From Anniella stebbinsi (Eukaryota; Chordata; Lepidosauria; Squamata; Anniellidae): a stretch of DNA of 64,000 nt. Numbering within the stretch: position 1 is the first letter of the stretch; each line of letters starts with the position of its first letter. The position numbers and the translations under genes are program-made. This document shows positions 1-12,455 of the stretch, piece after piece. The stretch spans positions 298,499,973 through 298,563,972 of the forward strand of contig JARDYH010000002.1 in the NCBI GenBank assembly GCA_029215795.1, in the 5' to 3' direction. The notes below the pieces were generated by a model. That model was given only the letters and a program-made list of their open reading frames with translations, ran no database searches and was not told where the DNA came from.

Positions 1-546
1 TGTATCAGTCAGTCCAATAGGTGTGCAATGAAATAGCCCTTCCTTATCCTAGCGAGCCACCAAAGTAAGTGGATACCATTTGATTTGTTCAATCTTCAGT
101 AGGCATGTCACATTTACTATATGCAGGCAACCTTTCGACACCAACACATTCAACAGAAAATGTGATTTTTAGGTCAAGACCCCAATCCACCTTATCTCTC
201 TGGCTCTGGAAACGCAGCTTCAGATTCCAATCTAATCATATTTCTAAGCTGCAAACCTCAAAGAAAAACAAAAGATATTCTGAGAACCAGGAGTTACTCT
301 CAGGAAATCTGTGCCTGCCACTATAACAAGATCATGAAACCTTTCCTAGAGGTTGTGAGTTTGTCGTTTCACCTTTTTCAAGTATATCTGTTTCAGATTT
401 GTAGAAAGACCTTCAGATTTGCCAACAAGCATACAGATTCAAAAACATAGATATTCATCATAGTAGAAAAAAGTATGTCATCCTTAAATTAATGGCTTTA
501 ATGCCGTACCATTTTTATAATCAGTAGGATAACACCTCTATTAAAA

Positions 547-665
547 TCAGCTTGCATAAACACCGATTATGCACCTTTCTATCGGGATGCTTTAAACAGG
601 ATTCCTGTCCTGAGCAGAGGGTTGGACTCAGTGGCCCCTTCCAAGTATACGATTCTATCCTTCAG
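547..665 (+). repeat. CR1-type LINE 3' tail fragment
   Basis: The phrase ggttggactcagtggcccct followed by ttccaagtatacgattct matches the typical 3' end of CR1 LINEs (GGTTGGACTNGATGGCC...CCTTCCAA...ATTCTATG). The terminal octamer repeats are degraded. A better preserved copy lies at 42,143-42,243. Confidence 0.65.
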
Positions 666-2569
666 AAATATTTTATAGTCAGGTTTAGCTTTTCTTCCTG
701 GCAGATGCTAGAAGAACATGCAACACACTCCATGCATCACAGACAATGAACTCATAGCTATTATATAATCTAATATTATAATAATATAATATAGGGTGAT
801 TCCCAATCGGGGAAGGGAAAGATGAGACAAGTAATAGTGTGTAGAATCCCTGCAGCTACAAAAATACCTGACGAGTTTCCAAATGGATTAGATTTAGTTC
901 CTTCCTGGCCTGTGTATTAGAGCCAATTTAAAAGTGAAACTGACTATGTAAAAGTCATATGCATCTGGCATAATGTTTAAATTGTGCCAGCTCCTATGTG
1001 AACAGCATTAGTGTGCCAATGTGCATCTGGATCATGGATTCATAAATAAAACACATGTACAGCTGAGGCCCCAATTTAAACATGACACTGTGGCATGTAA
1101 CCCTACCAGGAAATTTTCAGAAAGCCAGCATGTCTTTTAAAATGGGCCTTAAAACTGCAGAGAGGAGGTAGCAGTAGTGGGTGCCCAGCTCCAAACTGTC
1201 TGTTTCCCCCTTAGTGAGGAATATAGATCACACCAATACAGTGGTCAAGTGGAATCTGCTCCCCATATTACAGGGTTAGTGGGTTGCAACAACAACAAGT
1301 CCGTTTATGCATCAAACTCAAGAAGACAGGTAAGGTTCACTTTTCTGGCCATGCAGTTCTGAAGCCCACCGGCTCACCTGCCTCCTGGAAGTGTGTAGGA
1401 CAGGGTCTTGGATCACCTAATAGGAAAGTTTAATGAAATAGGCTCTATGTTTTCTGATTCAAGATCACCACCACCAAGGGACTTCACTACCAGACCACTG
1501 AGGAGAGCAAGATCAAGCAACAGTTTTGCTGAACTTAACAGAAAGAAAAGAAACCCAATCAGGTCAACAGCAAGTGACATGTGGAAAGCATCGTGTTGGG
1601 TTCAGATTTTTTTTAAAAATTAAATTAAACCTTTCACTGGAGTAAATAATAAAAAAAATCCTAGCAAATCTGAACCTATGAGCTCTTTCCAGATGCATGG
1701 ATTGTATATTTTCGCTTCAAACTGTATTCAAGACAACGACACAACCAAAGAAGGGTAACTGATAAAATAAGCAGCATAAAGAACTTGCCCTGCGGGAATG
1801 GAAGAGGAAGCCCATGCAGCTCGCTCCCAGTGGTGGCTCCGCCCTCCCTCCCCCAACTGCCACCAAAAGGGTGTCTGAGGAGATGGGAGAAGAAACAGAT
1901 TGGGCTTGAACTCAAAAGAAGAGAAGCTGCAGAAGAGAAGAAAAGAGCCACAGACCAGTCCAGCAGGACTACAGATGCAGTGCATACCTGCATCCAACTG
2001 CTGTGTTCCCAAGTAACTGGAACGTGCATCACTCTCATCCTCCCTCCCCAACTTCCTCCCAGTCCCTTCCCTGGTGTCTCCTGTCGTTTTAGATTGTGAG
2101 CCCAAGGGTCTCATAGCTGATTCTTGTAAGCTGCTCTCGGGGTCTTTTAACTCAAGGGTGAGATGGAAATGCTTTGAATGATTGATTGAATGAATGAATA
2201 TGTTTACTTAGTTTATAAGAGAAAAGAATAAAATGAGAAATACAGCAGTATCACCTGTATTCCATGCTTCTGTAGTATCATCACAAAAGCAAAGAATCTG
2301 CTTTCTGAGATATATGTCAGCATCCAATAATTGCAACTGTCTTTTAAAAAACAGTTTCTAGTTCTAGTTATGGAGATATTTGGCAAAGGTTCAGAAGCTA
2401 GCAGATGGCTGGAACCTGCTTCCAGTCATCAAAAGGCAGTAATAAAACACCTCAGAAGTATGCCCCATTGAGTTCAATGGGACTTACTTCTCGGTATGTG
2501 TGCATAGGACTATAGCTTTATAAGCCTTCTCCCATGTCTAATATTCCTTGCTCCTCTGATCCTGACAGA

Positions 2570-2646
2570 TTTGTGGGCTTCCTACTGGCAGCAGTGGGGA
2601 TGAGATAGGCCTTTGATCTGATCCAACAGTGCTCTTATGTTCTTAC
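2570..2646 (+). repeat. CR1/L3-like LINE tail fragment
   Basis: A diverged copy of the reptilian tail that reads roughly 'ctggaccttTGGTCTGATCCAGCA..CTCTTATGTTCTTA'. It ends in the characteristic cttatgttctta. Related copies are at 13,060-13,225 (+) and 42,515-43,075 (-). The exact family name is uncertain. Confidence 0.55.
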
Positions 2647-4660
2647 ACCTAGGTCAGTTTTATGTTATCCTTTCCTTGCTTCAAAGTTTTTAAAAAATCA
2701 AGTTATTTAGACTTTAATCTTGGAAAAAGAATATGAGCAAACAAAAATGTATGCAAACACACGTAATTTGTTTAACTAAACGTAATTGAAGAATTGGGGT
2801 TGACTTCACAGGTTATAACAATCACCATAGAAATGTTTCTATAGAAAACTCATTCAAAGTACCGTTCAGATGAGGACTCTAATACAGCAGCAAATACCAT
2901 CCACCCTATATAATTCCTTTCCAAAGGCCTGCTTCTGATACAATGTTTCAAATCCATGAAAAATGTGAAGACACTGCTTGTCATGACTTTATCGATTGAT
3001 TGTGCGCTCTGATTGTGTTCTTAGAGCCTTCCGAAGAGTGAGAAAAACAAAAACACAGTCTCACGCAGGCAAAAGGAAGTTAAAACCTATTTTGCTTTGA
3101 AGAGAAACTGGGAAGCTGCCTGGAGGCTGTGCAAAAGTACTGCTAAAGCTGCCATTAGAGGCCCACCATCTCCCTACTGCAGTGTATAAACTAATTGTAT
3201 ATGCTAGTGATCAATCTATGAGCACGAGACCTTTGTAGAATAGTTTTATAAAAGCCAGGACTTCATATACTTCCTTCCAACATATTGTTTTTCCACTCCT
3301 ACGCTCAGCTGTAATTTCTGTGGTCTCGGAGATGATAAAGACTGACAGAAACTTGGCTTCCTCTCAAAAAGATTCTGTATCTTGCTAGACGGGACTGTGA
3401 ACAATACAGCTCGATGTTTAAACTATATGTCCCAGTCAGACGCAGAGTGATATGCGCAGCATCTGGCCACTGACATTTCAGTGGCAAACAGAAAACAAAG
3501 AACCCTCTCCTCACAGCCAGGATTTTTATGTCACTGCAAATATTTGCTACTCCTCACTGTTACTTTAGCTGAAAATTATTTAGAAAGAAAGTAAAACTGA
3601 AAAGAAAAAGCTTTGTGCAGAATGTTACAGGGGAATTGTAAAAAAAAGCACAAGACAATGACACAGAATTCTATTCCCTTTTCCAGTTGTTGACTGTGTA
3701 TACCAGACACTCATTCTTACTATCACAGAGGGTGACTAGGGTTGCCACGAAGCTCCAGAAAGCCAAGGCCAGCACAATCTAAAATGACATATGCTTAGTT
3801 TGACACACTGCCTCTAACTCATATGGGGTAGCTAGCTTTCCCACAGGCACCAACATGGTAGGCACTGGTGTTTCACACATATGTTCAAGAGACTCTCATG
3901 GCAACCAAGCACAGAGAGTGGTTACAGCCAGGGGTTGCTTGAAACCCAGATCTTCCGACTTCTCTCTTTTATTGCTAGACAGAGGAACTTCAAAAAGTTC
4001 TCCAAGGCTATGGCTCATGATGACCTACCAGCCAATCATGTACACTAATGGTGTAGCTAATACTTCTAGATTGTGGAATTGATACCCTGGCGGTTAACAA
4101 CCTCCAATGCCTCCTTCAACATCCACTGTGATGACATGGGAGGAGGTACTCTGCTCTTCTCCCTACCGAAATACATGCCCTCCAGTAATGTTATAATGAG
4201 GAAAAGCAATCCTGAAATTGCAGAGAGAGAGAGGGGGGCTTGGGTCTTATAATTACAATTTTGCATTTACTTAATGCTAACAATGTGTTGGATTCTGTAT
4301 AGGACACTGGTCATGTTTCAATACAGAGGGTGTACAATCCATTTAAGGTACATATTATAAAAGGGGGGGGGGGAGATTCTGTGATTAATTGGCCCCTAAA
4401 GCAGTTTCTCCTCTGTGGTTCTCACTGGGGGGGAAAAGGGTTAAATCAAAAATAAATCAAAAATAGAAACACTATCTTTGAGCTATTTTGTTCAGGAGCA
4501 CAAGCAGCATTAAGATCTATTGTGGTGTTCTGATGTACCTAGAAAAAGTACCTGTTTGAGGTGAAATTAAGTTTTTAAAAGAACAAAATTTGCTATATCC
4601 TTCCTAGGATGCCTTTTCAGTAACAAAAAATCCAGTTAGTAAGTTATAGTATCTACCCAC

Positions 4661-4783
4661 CTCAAGGAAGAAGTTAACCAAGTATGGATCTTGTTTCAGC
4701 TTTGCACACACTGTGCAGAGAAACTGGATTTCTTCATTTTCTGTGGGTGTTGCCAGGACTTCACCACAAAGTCTGATTAATTT
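4661..4783 (-). CDS. FHIP2A: FHIP2A exon 5 (123 nt)
   Basis: Read on the minus strand, a tttaacag acceptor precedes 41 whole codons beginning [18 protein letters not shown] and ending [17 protein letters not shown] donor follows. The peptide matches the N-terminal region of FHIP2A (FAM160B1) almost residue for residue as I know the family. Both boundaries are phase 0, and it joins exon 4 (ending HRPVQ) without a gap. FHIP2A belongs to the FHF complex (FTS, HOOK, FHIP) that couples membrane cargo to dynein; FHIP2A has been linked to Rab1 and ER-to-Golgi traffic. The next exon is outside the window. Confidence 0.95.
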
Positions 4784-4963
4784 CTGTTAAAGAAATCATC
4801 ATTATCATCAAGCAGCTATAGAAAATAAAAATCCAATAAAAATCCTTCAGGTTATATTCTAGAATTTTGCTGTCAGCGTTCTAAAAACAGCAAAACCAAA
4901 ACATTATACCCAATATTCAAAATTAACCGATAAAAGTGTATCCCTTGAAAACAAATTCAGTAC

Positions 4964-5068
4964 CTGTACAGGCCTGTGTACATTTATGTGTGGGAGAAGA
5001 GGCTGTTGAATTCTTCCCAGAAGTTTTGTATAAAAAGATAAAACCTGCTGTTTCATGCCAGGAGGACA
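4964..5068 (-). CDS. FHIP2A: FHIP2A exon 4 (105 nt)
   Basis: On the minus strand a ttttctag acceptor opens 35 codons starting [18 protein letters not shown] and ending [17 protein letters not shown] donor follows. Both boundaries are phase 0, so the exon could be skipped without a frame change. The peptide is the expected FHIP2A segment between exon 3 (ends LYTLGKAD) and exon 5 (starts KLIRL). The intron to exon 5 is only 180 bp, the shortest seen here. Confidence 0.95.
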
Positions 5069-5261
5069 CTAGAAAACAGAGATACAACATACATGAAGTA
5101 AAAGTAATGTGGAAACTGATAAACAAAAGCATAAGGAAGCATTGAAACATGATGTAAGTTACAATAATTGATGATTTTTATAAAAAAGAGATTTGGTACA
5201 AAGCTGTCATATAGATCCAAATCAATTCAGGGGAGTTCTTTGCAATGTAAATTATATAGGT

Positions 5262-5559
5262 CAGAGGTGCAGAACTTCAGCCTGGGGGTCCCAATGCAGC
5301 CCCCAGGGGCCCCCAGAAGACCACGACCCTTTCCTCCAACCACTGATCCTTTGGTAATTTCCCAGATTTTGTGCGCTTTTTCCTCCATTCTAAAAGATTG
5401 GAATGCCCCTTGCAGCAAGAGCTTTAAACTATAATATGCTGGTATTTTGGCATCACCTGTTTTGCCTTTGGCTCCCTCCCACCAATGAAATGTGCCCCCC
5501 CCTCCAGCTTCTCTGAAACCGAATATGGCTCCTGTGCTGAAAAAGATTCTGCACCTCCG
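5262..5559. mobile_element. hAT-type MITE in FHIP2A intron 3
   Basis: The terminal inverted repeats are CAGAGGTGCAGAA on the left and TTCTGCACCTCCG on the right, 12 of 13 matching. Flanking 8-mers atataggt and acataggt (7 of 8) act as a target-site duplication, the length used by hAT transposases. At 298 bp it encodes nothing. The rest of intron 3 (5069-6267) has no recognisable feature beyond short AT-rich runs. Confidence 0.8.
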
Positions 5560-6111
5560 ACATAGGTCATATCAGCATTTCAAAATGACATGGACGGAGA
5601 TCCAGAGAGGTCCATGCTTCTGCACATATTGTTTTATATGGCTGCCTCAGTTGTACTGAGATTAGTACTGATATTGTTTATGTACTGGCTTATTGACATT
5701 CATAACTGTTCAAAGTATATCATGTTTCATTCATATGATATACTGTAAGCATCTTCAGGCACGATCTTGTGGTAGTGGCAAAAAGGTAAAACATATATGA
5801 ATTAATTATTTAATTAATTAATAACAAAGAGCTATCACATGAACATTTATGGACAAATTTTACTCCTGGCATCAGCCTCCTACATCTCTTCAAGTGCTGT
5901 TGTGGCGGTGTGTGTGCACCAAGATGGGGAAGCTCAAAAGGTCCTGTGTGCAGGTTGTACAAGGCTCTTTCAATCCTTGGTATACTTTCAACTAAATTTC
6001 AGGTTCATGCCTGTTGGATCCACGTCTATTGAATTTATCCATTCTTCCAAGAGAGATGTAGAAGAGTGTGATATCTTTGGAAAATGTTCAGCAATTCTTC
6101 ATCAATATTTA

Positions 6112-6480
<369 letters not shown>

Positions 6481-6515
6481 TTAAAAAATTCCTTGCCATT
6501 ACACTCAAACACTAT

Positions 6516-7023
6516 GGCTCAGTTCGGACGACATATTAAGCAACGGAGGGGTAAATAACGTACTGACCGTGCATTAGGCAGGAGGAGCTCCACAGACGAC
6601 ATGCTGCAGCCAGCGCTGCTCGGAACCAGCAAATGCCCCGGCTGCAAGGAACTTGCGGCAGCCATTTTGGTTGCAGCCTCTCCTCCATGTGTCCCCCAGC
6701 CATATCCCAGCATGCACCGTGAGTTCTGCAGGCTGCATACAGCTGCCGGGTGATTTTGGCTGCTCTAGGCAGCAGAACTCTATTCCGAAATGGAATAGTC
6801 CACGGAGAGAGGGGGGCAGAATTCGGATGACACTTTAAACAACGGGGCTTCGGGCTAAACAATGTGCAAGCCCGTTGTTTTGCTCCGTTGTTTAAAGTGC
6901 CTGATTAACGTACTGTCAGCTGTGTGTGCATTGTGTCTTGCCCTCCAGATGACACAATAAGCAACACAACTGACGATTGTTCCCCCCCTCCTCCGTTGCC
7001 TAATGTGTCGTCCGAACTGAGCC
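6516..7023. mobile_element. MITE, GGCTCAGTTCGGACGACA family (copy 1, composite)
   Basis: The ends are inverted copies: GGCTCAGTTCGGACGACA at the left and TGTCGTCCGAACTGAGCC at the right. A second, internal copy of the terminus (aattcggatgacacttta) near 6818-6838 suggests one copy nested in, or joined to, another. Related copies are at 14,870-15,166 and 37,783-38,012. No target-site duplication could be settled. It lies in FHIP2A intron 2. Confidence 0.7.
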
Positions 7024-7317
7024 ATTGCATTTGGGTTTTTTTTAAAAAAAAAGCCGCATATTTTTCATGTAAAAGAAGGGACAGGAAAATCTAAAACTGT
7101 ATTTGCTACGTCTGCTAAGCTTGGAAACATGTGTGCTTATGTGGAGCTGCCCTTCGTATCAAAATGAGTGGGGATGACTTTGATGCTGTGGAGTTTCTAC
7201 GATATATTTAAAATAACTATCTAGGGACCATAACTTTCCAAAAAGGATAGAAACAAGGTGGCTGAGCTTTTTAATTACATTGCTGGTACCAGGTTTAACA
7301 ATAATCTCAGCTGCACA

Positions 7318-7620
7318 CCAGAGCCTTGCCATGGGCCCACACCCCAGCAGGGCCCCACTGATGAGACTCCCTGGACCTGCTCCTCTTCACTATTGCCAAC
7401 TGCTTGTCCACCTGCCTCTCACTCTGACCCAGACAATGGTGGTGGTTAAAAAGAGGAGCCATTTCATACCTGCTCACTGTGAAACAAGCAGTGACAGGAA
7501 AGAGGAAGAAGAGCATTAGCAGCTGGTGACAATGGAGGTGAGAGAATGTAGACTCACTGAAGGAGGGGACCCATTGAGGATGCTTTGGCCAAGGGCATTC
7601 ACAAACCTGGAGTCAGCACT
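7318..7620. repeat. Unclassified dispersed repeat, copy 1
   Basis: Shares ordered blocks with 19,905-20,300 and 37,270-37,560: a 'ggacctgctcctctt' block, then 'cacctgcctct.gctctg.cc', then 'ggtgacaatgg.ggtgagaa', then a 'cattgagg.tg.ttg.cc' block and 'aacctggagtcagca'. No coding potential or termini were recognised. Intron 2 outside this repeat and copy 1 of the GGCTCAG MITE shows nothing else clear. Confidence 0.55.
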
Positions 7621-8157
7621 GCTGCACACATGCTTTCTACACGTTATTTACATTTTGTACAATCGTTTTCTTATGTTATATCTCACTATAAAACATATTT
7701 AATTTATGTGAAAAAAAATAATAACTTTAATCTTATATTGGTTGTAAATTAATATAACAAGTTTATATAGTATTTATTAGCACCAGGACACTGAAAGCAA
7801 AGGTGGTGTAATTTTATACGATAAATCTGGAAACAATTTTTACTGCCATGTTGCAAGCATATAAATAATCCAAGAGGCAGGTTTGCTATTCCCTCTTATG
7901 CAACTGTCTACAAATAACTGTCATTGGGATGCAAAGAGGAACAAGGTCATAGGAACAAATTGCAAGGTTTAAAGACGTCAGATCTCTGTGTTAGCAAAAC
8001 TGGATGAGTTTTGAAAATAATTGCAAAATGTAACATGCGAGGCCCACCAACTATATCCCCCTTAACTTTATTATGCCCCAGATCACCACTTTCAGTAACA
8101 ACGAAGTATTCTCTTCTGCATACTTCAATGATGAAGATGCAAAGAACTTCCTCTTAC

Positions 8158-8236
8158 CTGACGTCTCTATGTAGTAATGGGTAATTGCCTTCCAGTGGTA
8201 AACAAAATCTTCTTGCAATGGAAGGGATGGCGCAAG
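8158..8236 (-). CDS. FHIP2A: FHIP2A exon 2 (79 nt)
   Basis: On the minus strand a pyrimidine-rich ttcttttccttag acceptor precedes [18 protein letters not shown] and THYYIETS. The exon then ends with a single G before GTAAGAG. It enters at phase 0 from exon 1 (…AVEA) and leaves at phase 1 into exon 3. The peptide is diagnostic of FHIP2A. Confidence 0.96.
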
Positions 8237-9502
8237 CTAAGGAAAAGAAATAAGGAACAGTCTCAAGATATTTTCCAAATTTTGGCCTGTAGGAAAACCT
8301 ACAAGTTAATTCACTTAATGCTTTCAAACATAGGTATGCCGCAGAACAAGAATATATATCCTACAATACAGCCTTTGCCCATGATCTTGGGAAGCAAAGC
8401 ACACATGTGCAGGGGGAACTTCCCAGCTGCAGTCAATGGAAGACCAAAGTGAAAGTCAGTGGTGTTTTTTCTGTTATAGCCAGCAACAGCAATTCTATAC
8501 ATACAGAGGGCTCTAAGCACAGCTTCTAGACTGGGCCTTTTTGAAGTTTATTCAACAGAATAAAATGAAGCAGTCAACTCAAGCGGCCCTAGCTAATCTG
8601 TATTTTATGACTCCTGGGGCATAATTTTAGACTTCCCTTAAGCTACTTCTACAGTTTGCTTCTGATGCTCTCACAAGACTACTTGAATGGGTATCTGTCT
8701 CAATAAGACATTGATATGGAAGGCTATATGGAAGACATTGATATGGAATCCTAAACAAAAATAATGGTGTACTCATATAACCTCATTTTCTATCACTTAA
8801 ATTGCCTTATAATGTACATTACAATTGTCCTTTATAGGAGGGGGAGGGAAAGAGGGTTATATCCTGTCTATCTACAAGTGTACAGAATGATAGAAACCTG
8901 GCAGCAGAGGGGAGTGGGCATGGGTACCGCTATGCTAAAATACTTGGACTGGCTTGCAGAACAGTTCTCCCTGACCATGCAAAGTCTTCATGCCAGCAGC
9001 TTCCAGACGTATATTGCTCTAGAATGGAGACTATCCACTCAATCAAGGCTATCCATGTGGACAACTATTTTCAAACATGACAGCTCAAACATGGAATCCT
9101 GACATGTGGAAATGGGATCAATGGGTTATATCCAACTGGTGCCACTCTGCTGACGGAATGCTCTCTGATCCAGCAGAGGCTTCTATCAATGGAAAGGGGG
9201 GGGAGGCGATAGTCAGCAATTTCCATGCCCCCCCTGCAATCCCCTGCACCACCTCTCATGCTGTTCTGCAGGGTTTCCCAACCCCAGGAGCACATCTGAG
9301 GGGTGCAGGTGGGTGCATCAGAGTGGAAAGTGTCAAAAACCACCTCCTTCCCTGTTCTACTGACAGAAGCCTCCAATGGATCAAAAAGGATTCGGTCAAC
9401 ATAGTGACATCAATTAGATACAACCCAGTAGAATTCTGATCTGCCATTAAGTGGCACAACTACTCTAGTGTAAAAAGTCACCCAAAATTACAATTAAAAT
9501 AA

Positions 9503-9617
9503 GCAGTCGAGTTTCCCGCATTTGGGGAAATCGCAAGGGTCAGCACACCCGAAGTGCAATGGATGAGCCTCACCCTGGGAAAACCTCCTTCATGATCAAG
9601 GTGTCTCCCCTCCCCTG
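9503..9617 (-). pseudogene. U1 snRNA retropseudogene (partial, inverted)
   Basis: Read on the minus strand this follows U1 snRNA from about nucleotide 12 to about 131. Recognisable blocks are ggttttcccagggtgaggct, catccattgcac, gtgctgaccc, gcgatttccccaaat and gggaaactcgactgc. It lacks the first bases with the 5' splice-site-pairing sequence and the 3' stem-loop. A 5-base duplication (aggggaggggag) sits near the 5' end. It abuts a U2 fragment in the opposite orientation, and the pair is bounded by a direct repeat, so it is a reverse-transcribed copy and not a functional gene. Confidence 0.92.
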
Positions 9618-9652
9618 CTTCTCGGCCTTTTGGCTAAGATCAAGTGTAGTAC
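9617..9652 (+). pseudogene. U2 snRNA 5' fragment fused to inverted U1
   Basis: GCTTCTCGGCCTTTTGGCT followed by AAGATCAAGTGTAGTA is the 5' end of vertebrate U2 snRNA (about nucleotides 4-37), and it stops abruptly. The junction with the inverted U1 copy shares a GC dinucleotide. The whole unit is flanked by TTAAAATAAGC at 9,494-9,504 and again at 9,653-9,663. That repeat contains a TT/AAAA target of the L1 endonuclease type. Confidence 0.92.
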
Positions 9653-10789
9653 TTAAAATAAGCTTTTAACCGCCCCACTGCACATTCCCTTGACCTTTAA
9701 GTAACACATAAGAAATTAAAGCCAAAGGATACCATTTTGTGAACCAGACTTCTTTGATTTTGCTGCTGGGTCACTATTGTTACTGTTAAAATAAACCAAC
9801 TTATGACTACATCAAAGTAGCCGCACACACAGCTTCCTAAAAAGGAAGAAAGCTGCAGGGGATGAAGAACTTGTTCTGCAAATTTTTCAGACTGCAAATT
9901 TTAAAAGATGCCTCACCAAATAGGTGATATTAGAAACTGACCCTTGACGAATGCGTTTCTGCTCTTGGCTTTTATTTCGTTCTCATAACTTTTCAAGGTG
10001 AATCCAGGGCTCATAAAATGTGTCAGGATGTAGCTTGCATTTCTAATGCAAGCAATCATTCATCTGAAGAACTTCCTTGACCCTGACCTTCTCTAACAAT
10101 ATCACCTTCAAAAGATTGCCAGCTCTTTCAGAGCCCCACCCCTGCATCTTCACTGAAAGAGTTTCTAGCCTTTACCAACAGTACGGTATGCGAAGTTCAA
10201 CAGCTGTAGGTATTTCTATCACTAGATCTCCAAGCCGGGCAAAGTTGTATCTACTGAATACCTGCCCATCACACAGCTGTTAAAAAGTACAAAGCTTTTA
10301 TCAAGGAAAAAAAGTGGCCGCCCTTCTGTTCTTATTGGTCGGGGGTGGGGGGAATTCTGGGCCATATCTTGAGTGACAAAAAACAAGACATGGATTTACC
10401 ACTTTGTCAGAATACAAGTTGCAGGATCAGGGGAGTAACGAGATAACCCAGAAGCACGGTCCTTATAGACAACTGTCCATCCCCCCACCTCCAAATGTTT
10501 TGGAAAAGGAGTCTCTAATCTGTTCTCTGCATGGGCACCCCAACTCAATGTTTCACTAACAAGGAATGGAGCCTCCAACACACACAATAAGTATCCTTGA
10601 CAATAAAGAGATCCCTGCTTAGGGAGGCAAGCAATGTTTCTGAGACACAGATGTCCACCCCAATACAATATTGGCTTGGGCCAATATATCCCACCAGACA
10701 GCAGATCAACAAGGGTCACCAATACCAACAGTAGTAATCATGCTTAAAAATTAGGGCTGTCCCCATTTATAGAGTTTTTATTTAACTGC

Positions 10790-10880
10790 AGGGCATAATC
10801 CTATATATGTTTGGACAGAAAAGGCCTACAACTCCTAGTATTCCCCAGCCAGGATGCATAGGATTGTCCCCTTAGTTGAT
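10790..10880. repeat. Short palindromic squamate repeat
   Basis: The interval begins with cataatcctatatatgtttgg and ends with gatgcataggattgt, an inverted pair enclosing 'ctcctagtattccccagcca'. Related short palindromes built on 'aatcctatgcatgt..ctactcag.agtaag' occur near 2458, 11,098, 15,973, 18,469, 38,507, 47,393 and 50,517. Confidence 0.6.
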
Positions 10881-11097
10881 CAATTGATTAAATCTACATG
10901 GTTTGTACGTGAATAAAACAATACTACTGAAAAGACCATACTTGTTTTAGTTGATGCACACATGTGTAGAAGAGACATCTTGGAGGTGGATGTGAGGGAG
11001 AGAATGCCTCTTCGAAGATGCTGCCTGCTACCCACAGTTTTTGTTCATCCTTGTATTGGAATAATTGATTTTTTAAATAATCTGCTGCATCTATTTA

Positions 11098-11172
11098 AAG
11101 CTGCAATCCTGTATATGCGTGGGAGTAAGCACCATTGGCACATAAGGAACTTACTTCTGAGTAAACATCCTA
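11098..11172. repeat. Short palindromic squamate repeat
   Basis: ctgcaatcctgtatatgcgt ... ttacttctgagtaaacatcc: a diverged copy of the dispersed palindrome whose arms read 'gcaatcctatgcatgtctac' and 'actcagaagtaag'. It is non-coding. Confidence 0.6.
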
Positions 11173-12354
11173 TTATTCAAGTAAAAGGTTTTTAATAGAA
11201 TAATATAAGCGTTCAGTTCACTAAACACTGCAATCCTAAAAAAATACAGTTTAATGGTCAGGTTCTTTCCTTATTCTTAACACTACAAGTGATGGCACAC
11301 CTATTTCTGATTTTATTTTTAAAAATATTGGAAAAAATATAAAGAATGACAGCAGGATTTATATTCTGATAACAGCAGACAGGCTGCCATTTCTAATAAA
11401 TTTGACATATGCCTGATTTGATGTCATGGGCCAACATCTAGCATTACCAAGAATGGAATTAAATTACAATGCCAGATCTTAGCTTCAGTCTTAGGAGTGA
11501 CTTGCAAAATTAACTGAGATCTAGATAGCATAGCCTGCCAGATTTTATATTTATAGGCATACACATATAAAAATTATATAGTTAAAATATTGGAGTTGCA
11601 ATATCATTCTCTAAAAGGAAGTCCAAATGCACTACATGCAAATTCTAAATGCATCTGAATTCATTTCTTATTGCAAAACAGGATATTGGAGGATGGGAGG
11701 CAAAGATCTCGACTTGTATGTTGTTTATAGCTGATATTTTCTTCCTATGAGTGAAGAAGTGTTGCTGGTGTCTAATGGTGTTCAGTAGAAATAATCTATA
11801 TTGGATGTTAAGTTCCCAGAAATTGAATATGTTTAAAAGCACTTTTTTGCCTGATATATTGCATACTGTATATGTTGCATTGCTTGATACATTGCATATT
11901 GTGCTTCTTGATTCCAAAGGTGATGAAGACTGAGGATCATCTCATCTCTAGCTATGTTAGTTCAAAGATTCAGAGTATGAAAATAGGGAAAGGACAGAAA
12001 AAGCAAGCAGCCAATTTTATGCATTGAAGCCAGTGGGTTTAGGTATGCTTATTTCAGTGGTTCAGTCCAGAACTTCTTGGGTTAATTAACCATAGTTCTC
12101 TGTTACATTTCAATTAGGAAACTACAGAAAGCACATATACACCAATTGCTGGCGAATATGGGTGGGAGGGTGCTGTTGCACTATGTCCTGCTGGTGAGCG
12201 ATCAAGGTAAGGGGGGAGGGGGGACTTGCGGGGCCCTAACCCTCTCCCCTCCCCTCCATCGCCATTGCCCATCCTCGCTGCTGCAGCTGCTGCTCCACAC
12301 TGCTGGCAACGCTCGCCTCATTACTGGGAACGATGCATTCCAAGGCCAAGACGA

Positions 12355-12412
12355 GCAGCGGTGTGGAGCAGCGGTGTGGAGCAGCGGTGTGGAGCAGCGG
12401 TGTGGAGCAGCG
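12355..12412 (+). repeat. 13-bp minisatellite, about 4.5 copies
   Basis: The unit gcagcggtgtgga repeats perfectly four times with a partial fifth. A reverse-complement relative (gctgctccacactgctgg) lies just upstream at about 12,288-12,305, so the locus can fold into a hairpin. Overlapping frames look like small ORFs but are repeat translations. Confidence 0.9.
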
Positions 12413-12455
12413 AGGATGGGCGACGGCAATGGAGGTGAGTGGGGAAGGGGTGCTG

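Larger units (their letters stand above)
1..4660 (-). other. FHIP2A: FHIP2A intron 5 (partial), no exon seen
   Basis: This is the intron downstream of the last exon visible in the window; the next exon must lie beyond position 1. I searched for the residues that follow exon 5 in the FHIP2A family and found none. It contains a CR1-type tail fragment near 547-665, a short squamate palindromic repeat near 2458-2516, a CR1/L3-like tail at 2570-2646 and a poly-G run near 4364. Nothing else could be recognised. Confidence 0.75.

Noticed and set aside
4936..5145. Plus-strand ORF at 4.9-5.1 kb
   Set aside because: It is the antisense reading of FHIP2A exon 4.
9503..9652. Functional U1 or U2 snRNA gene
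   Set aside because: Both copies are truncated, they are fused in opposite orientation, and direct repeats bound the unit. No snRNA promoter element was seen.
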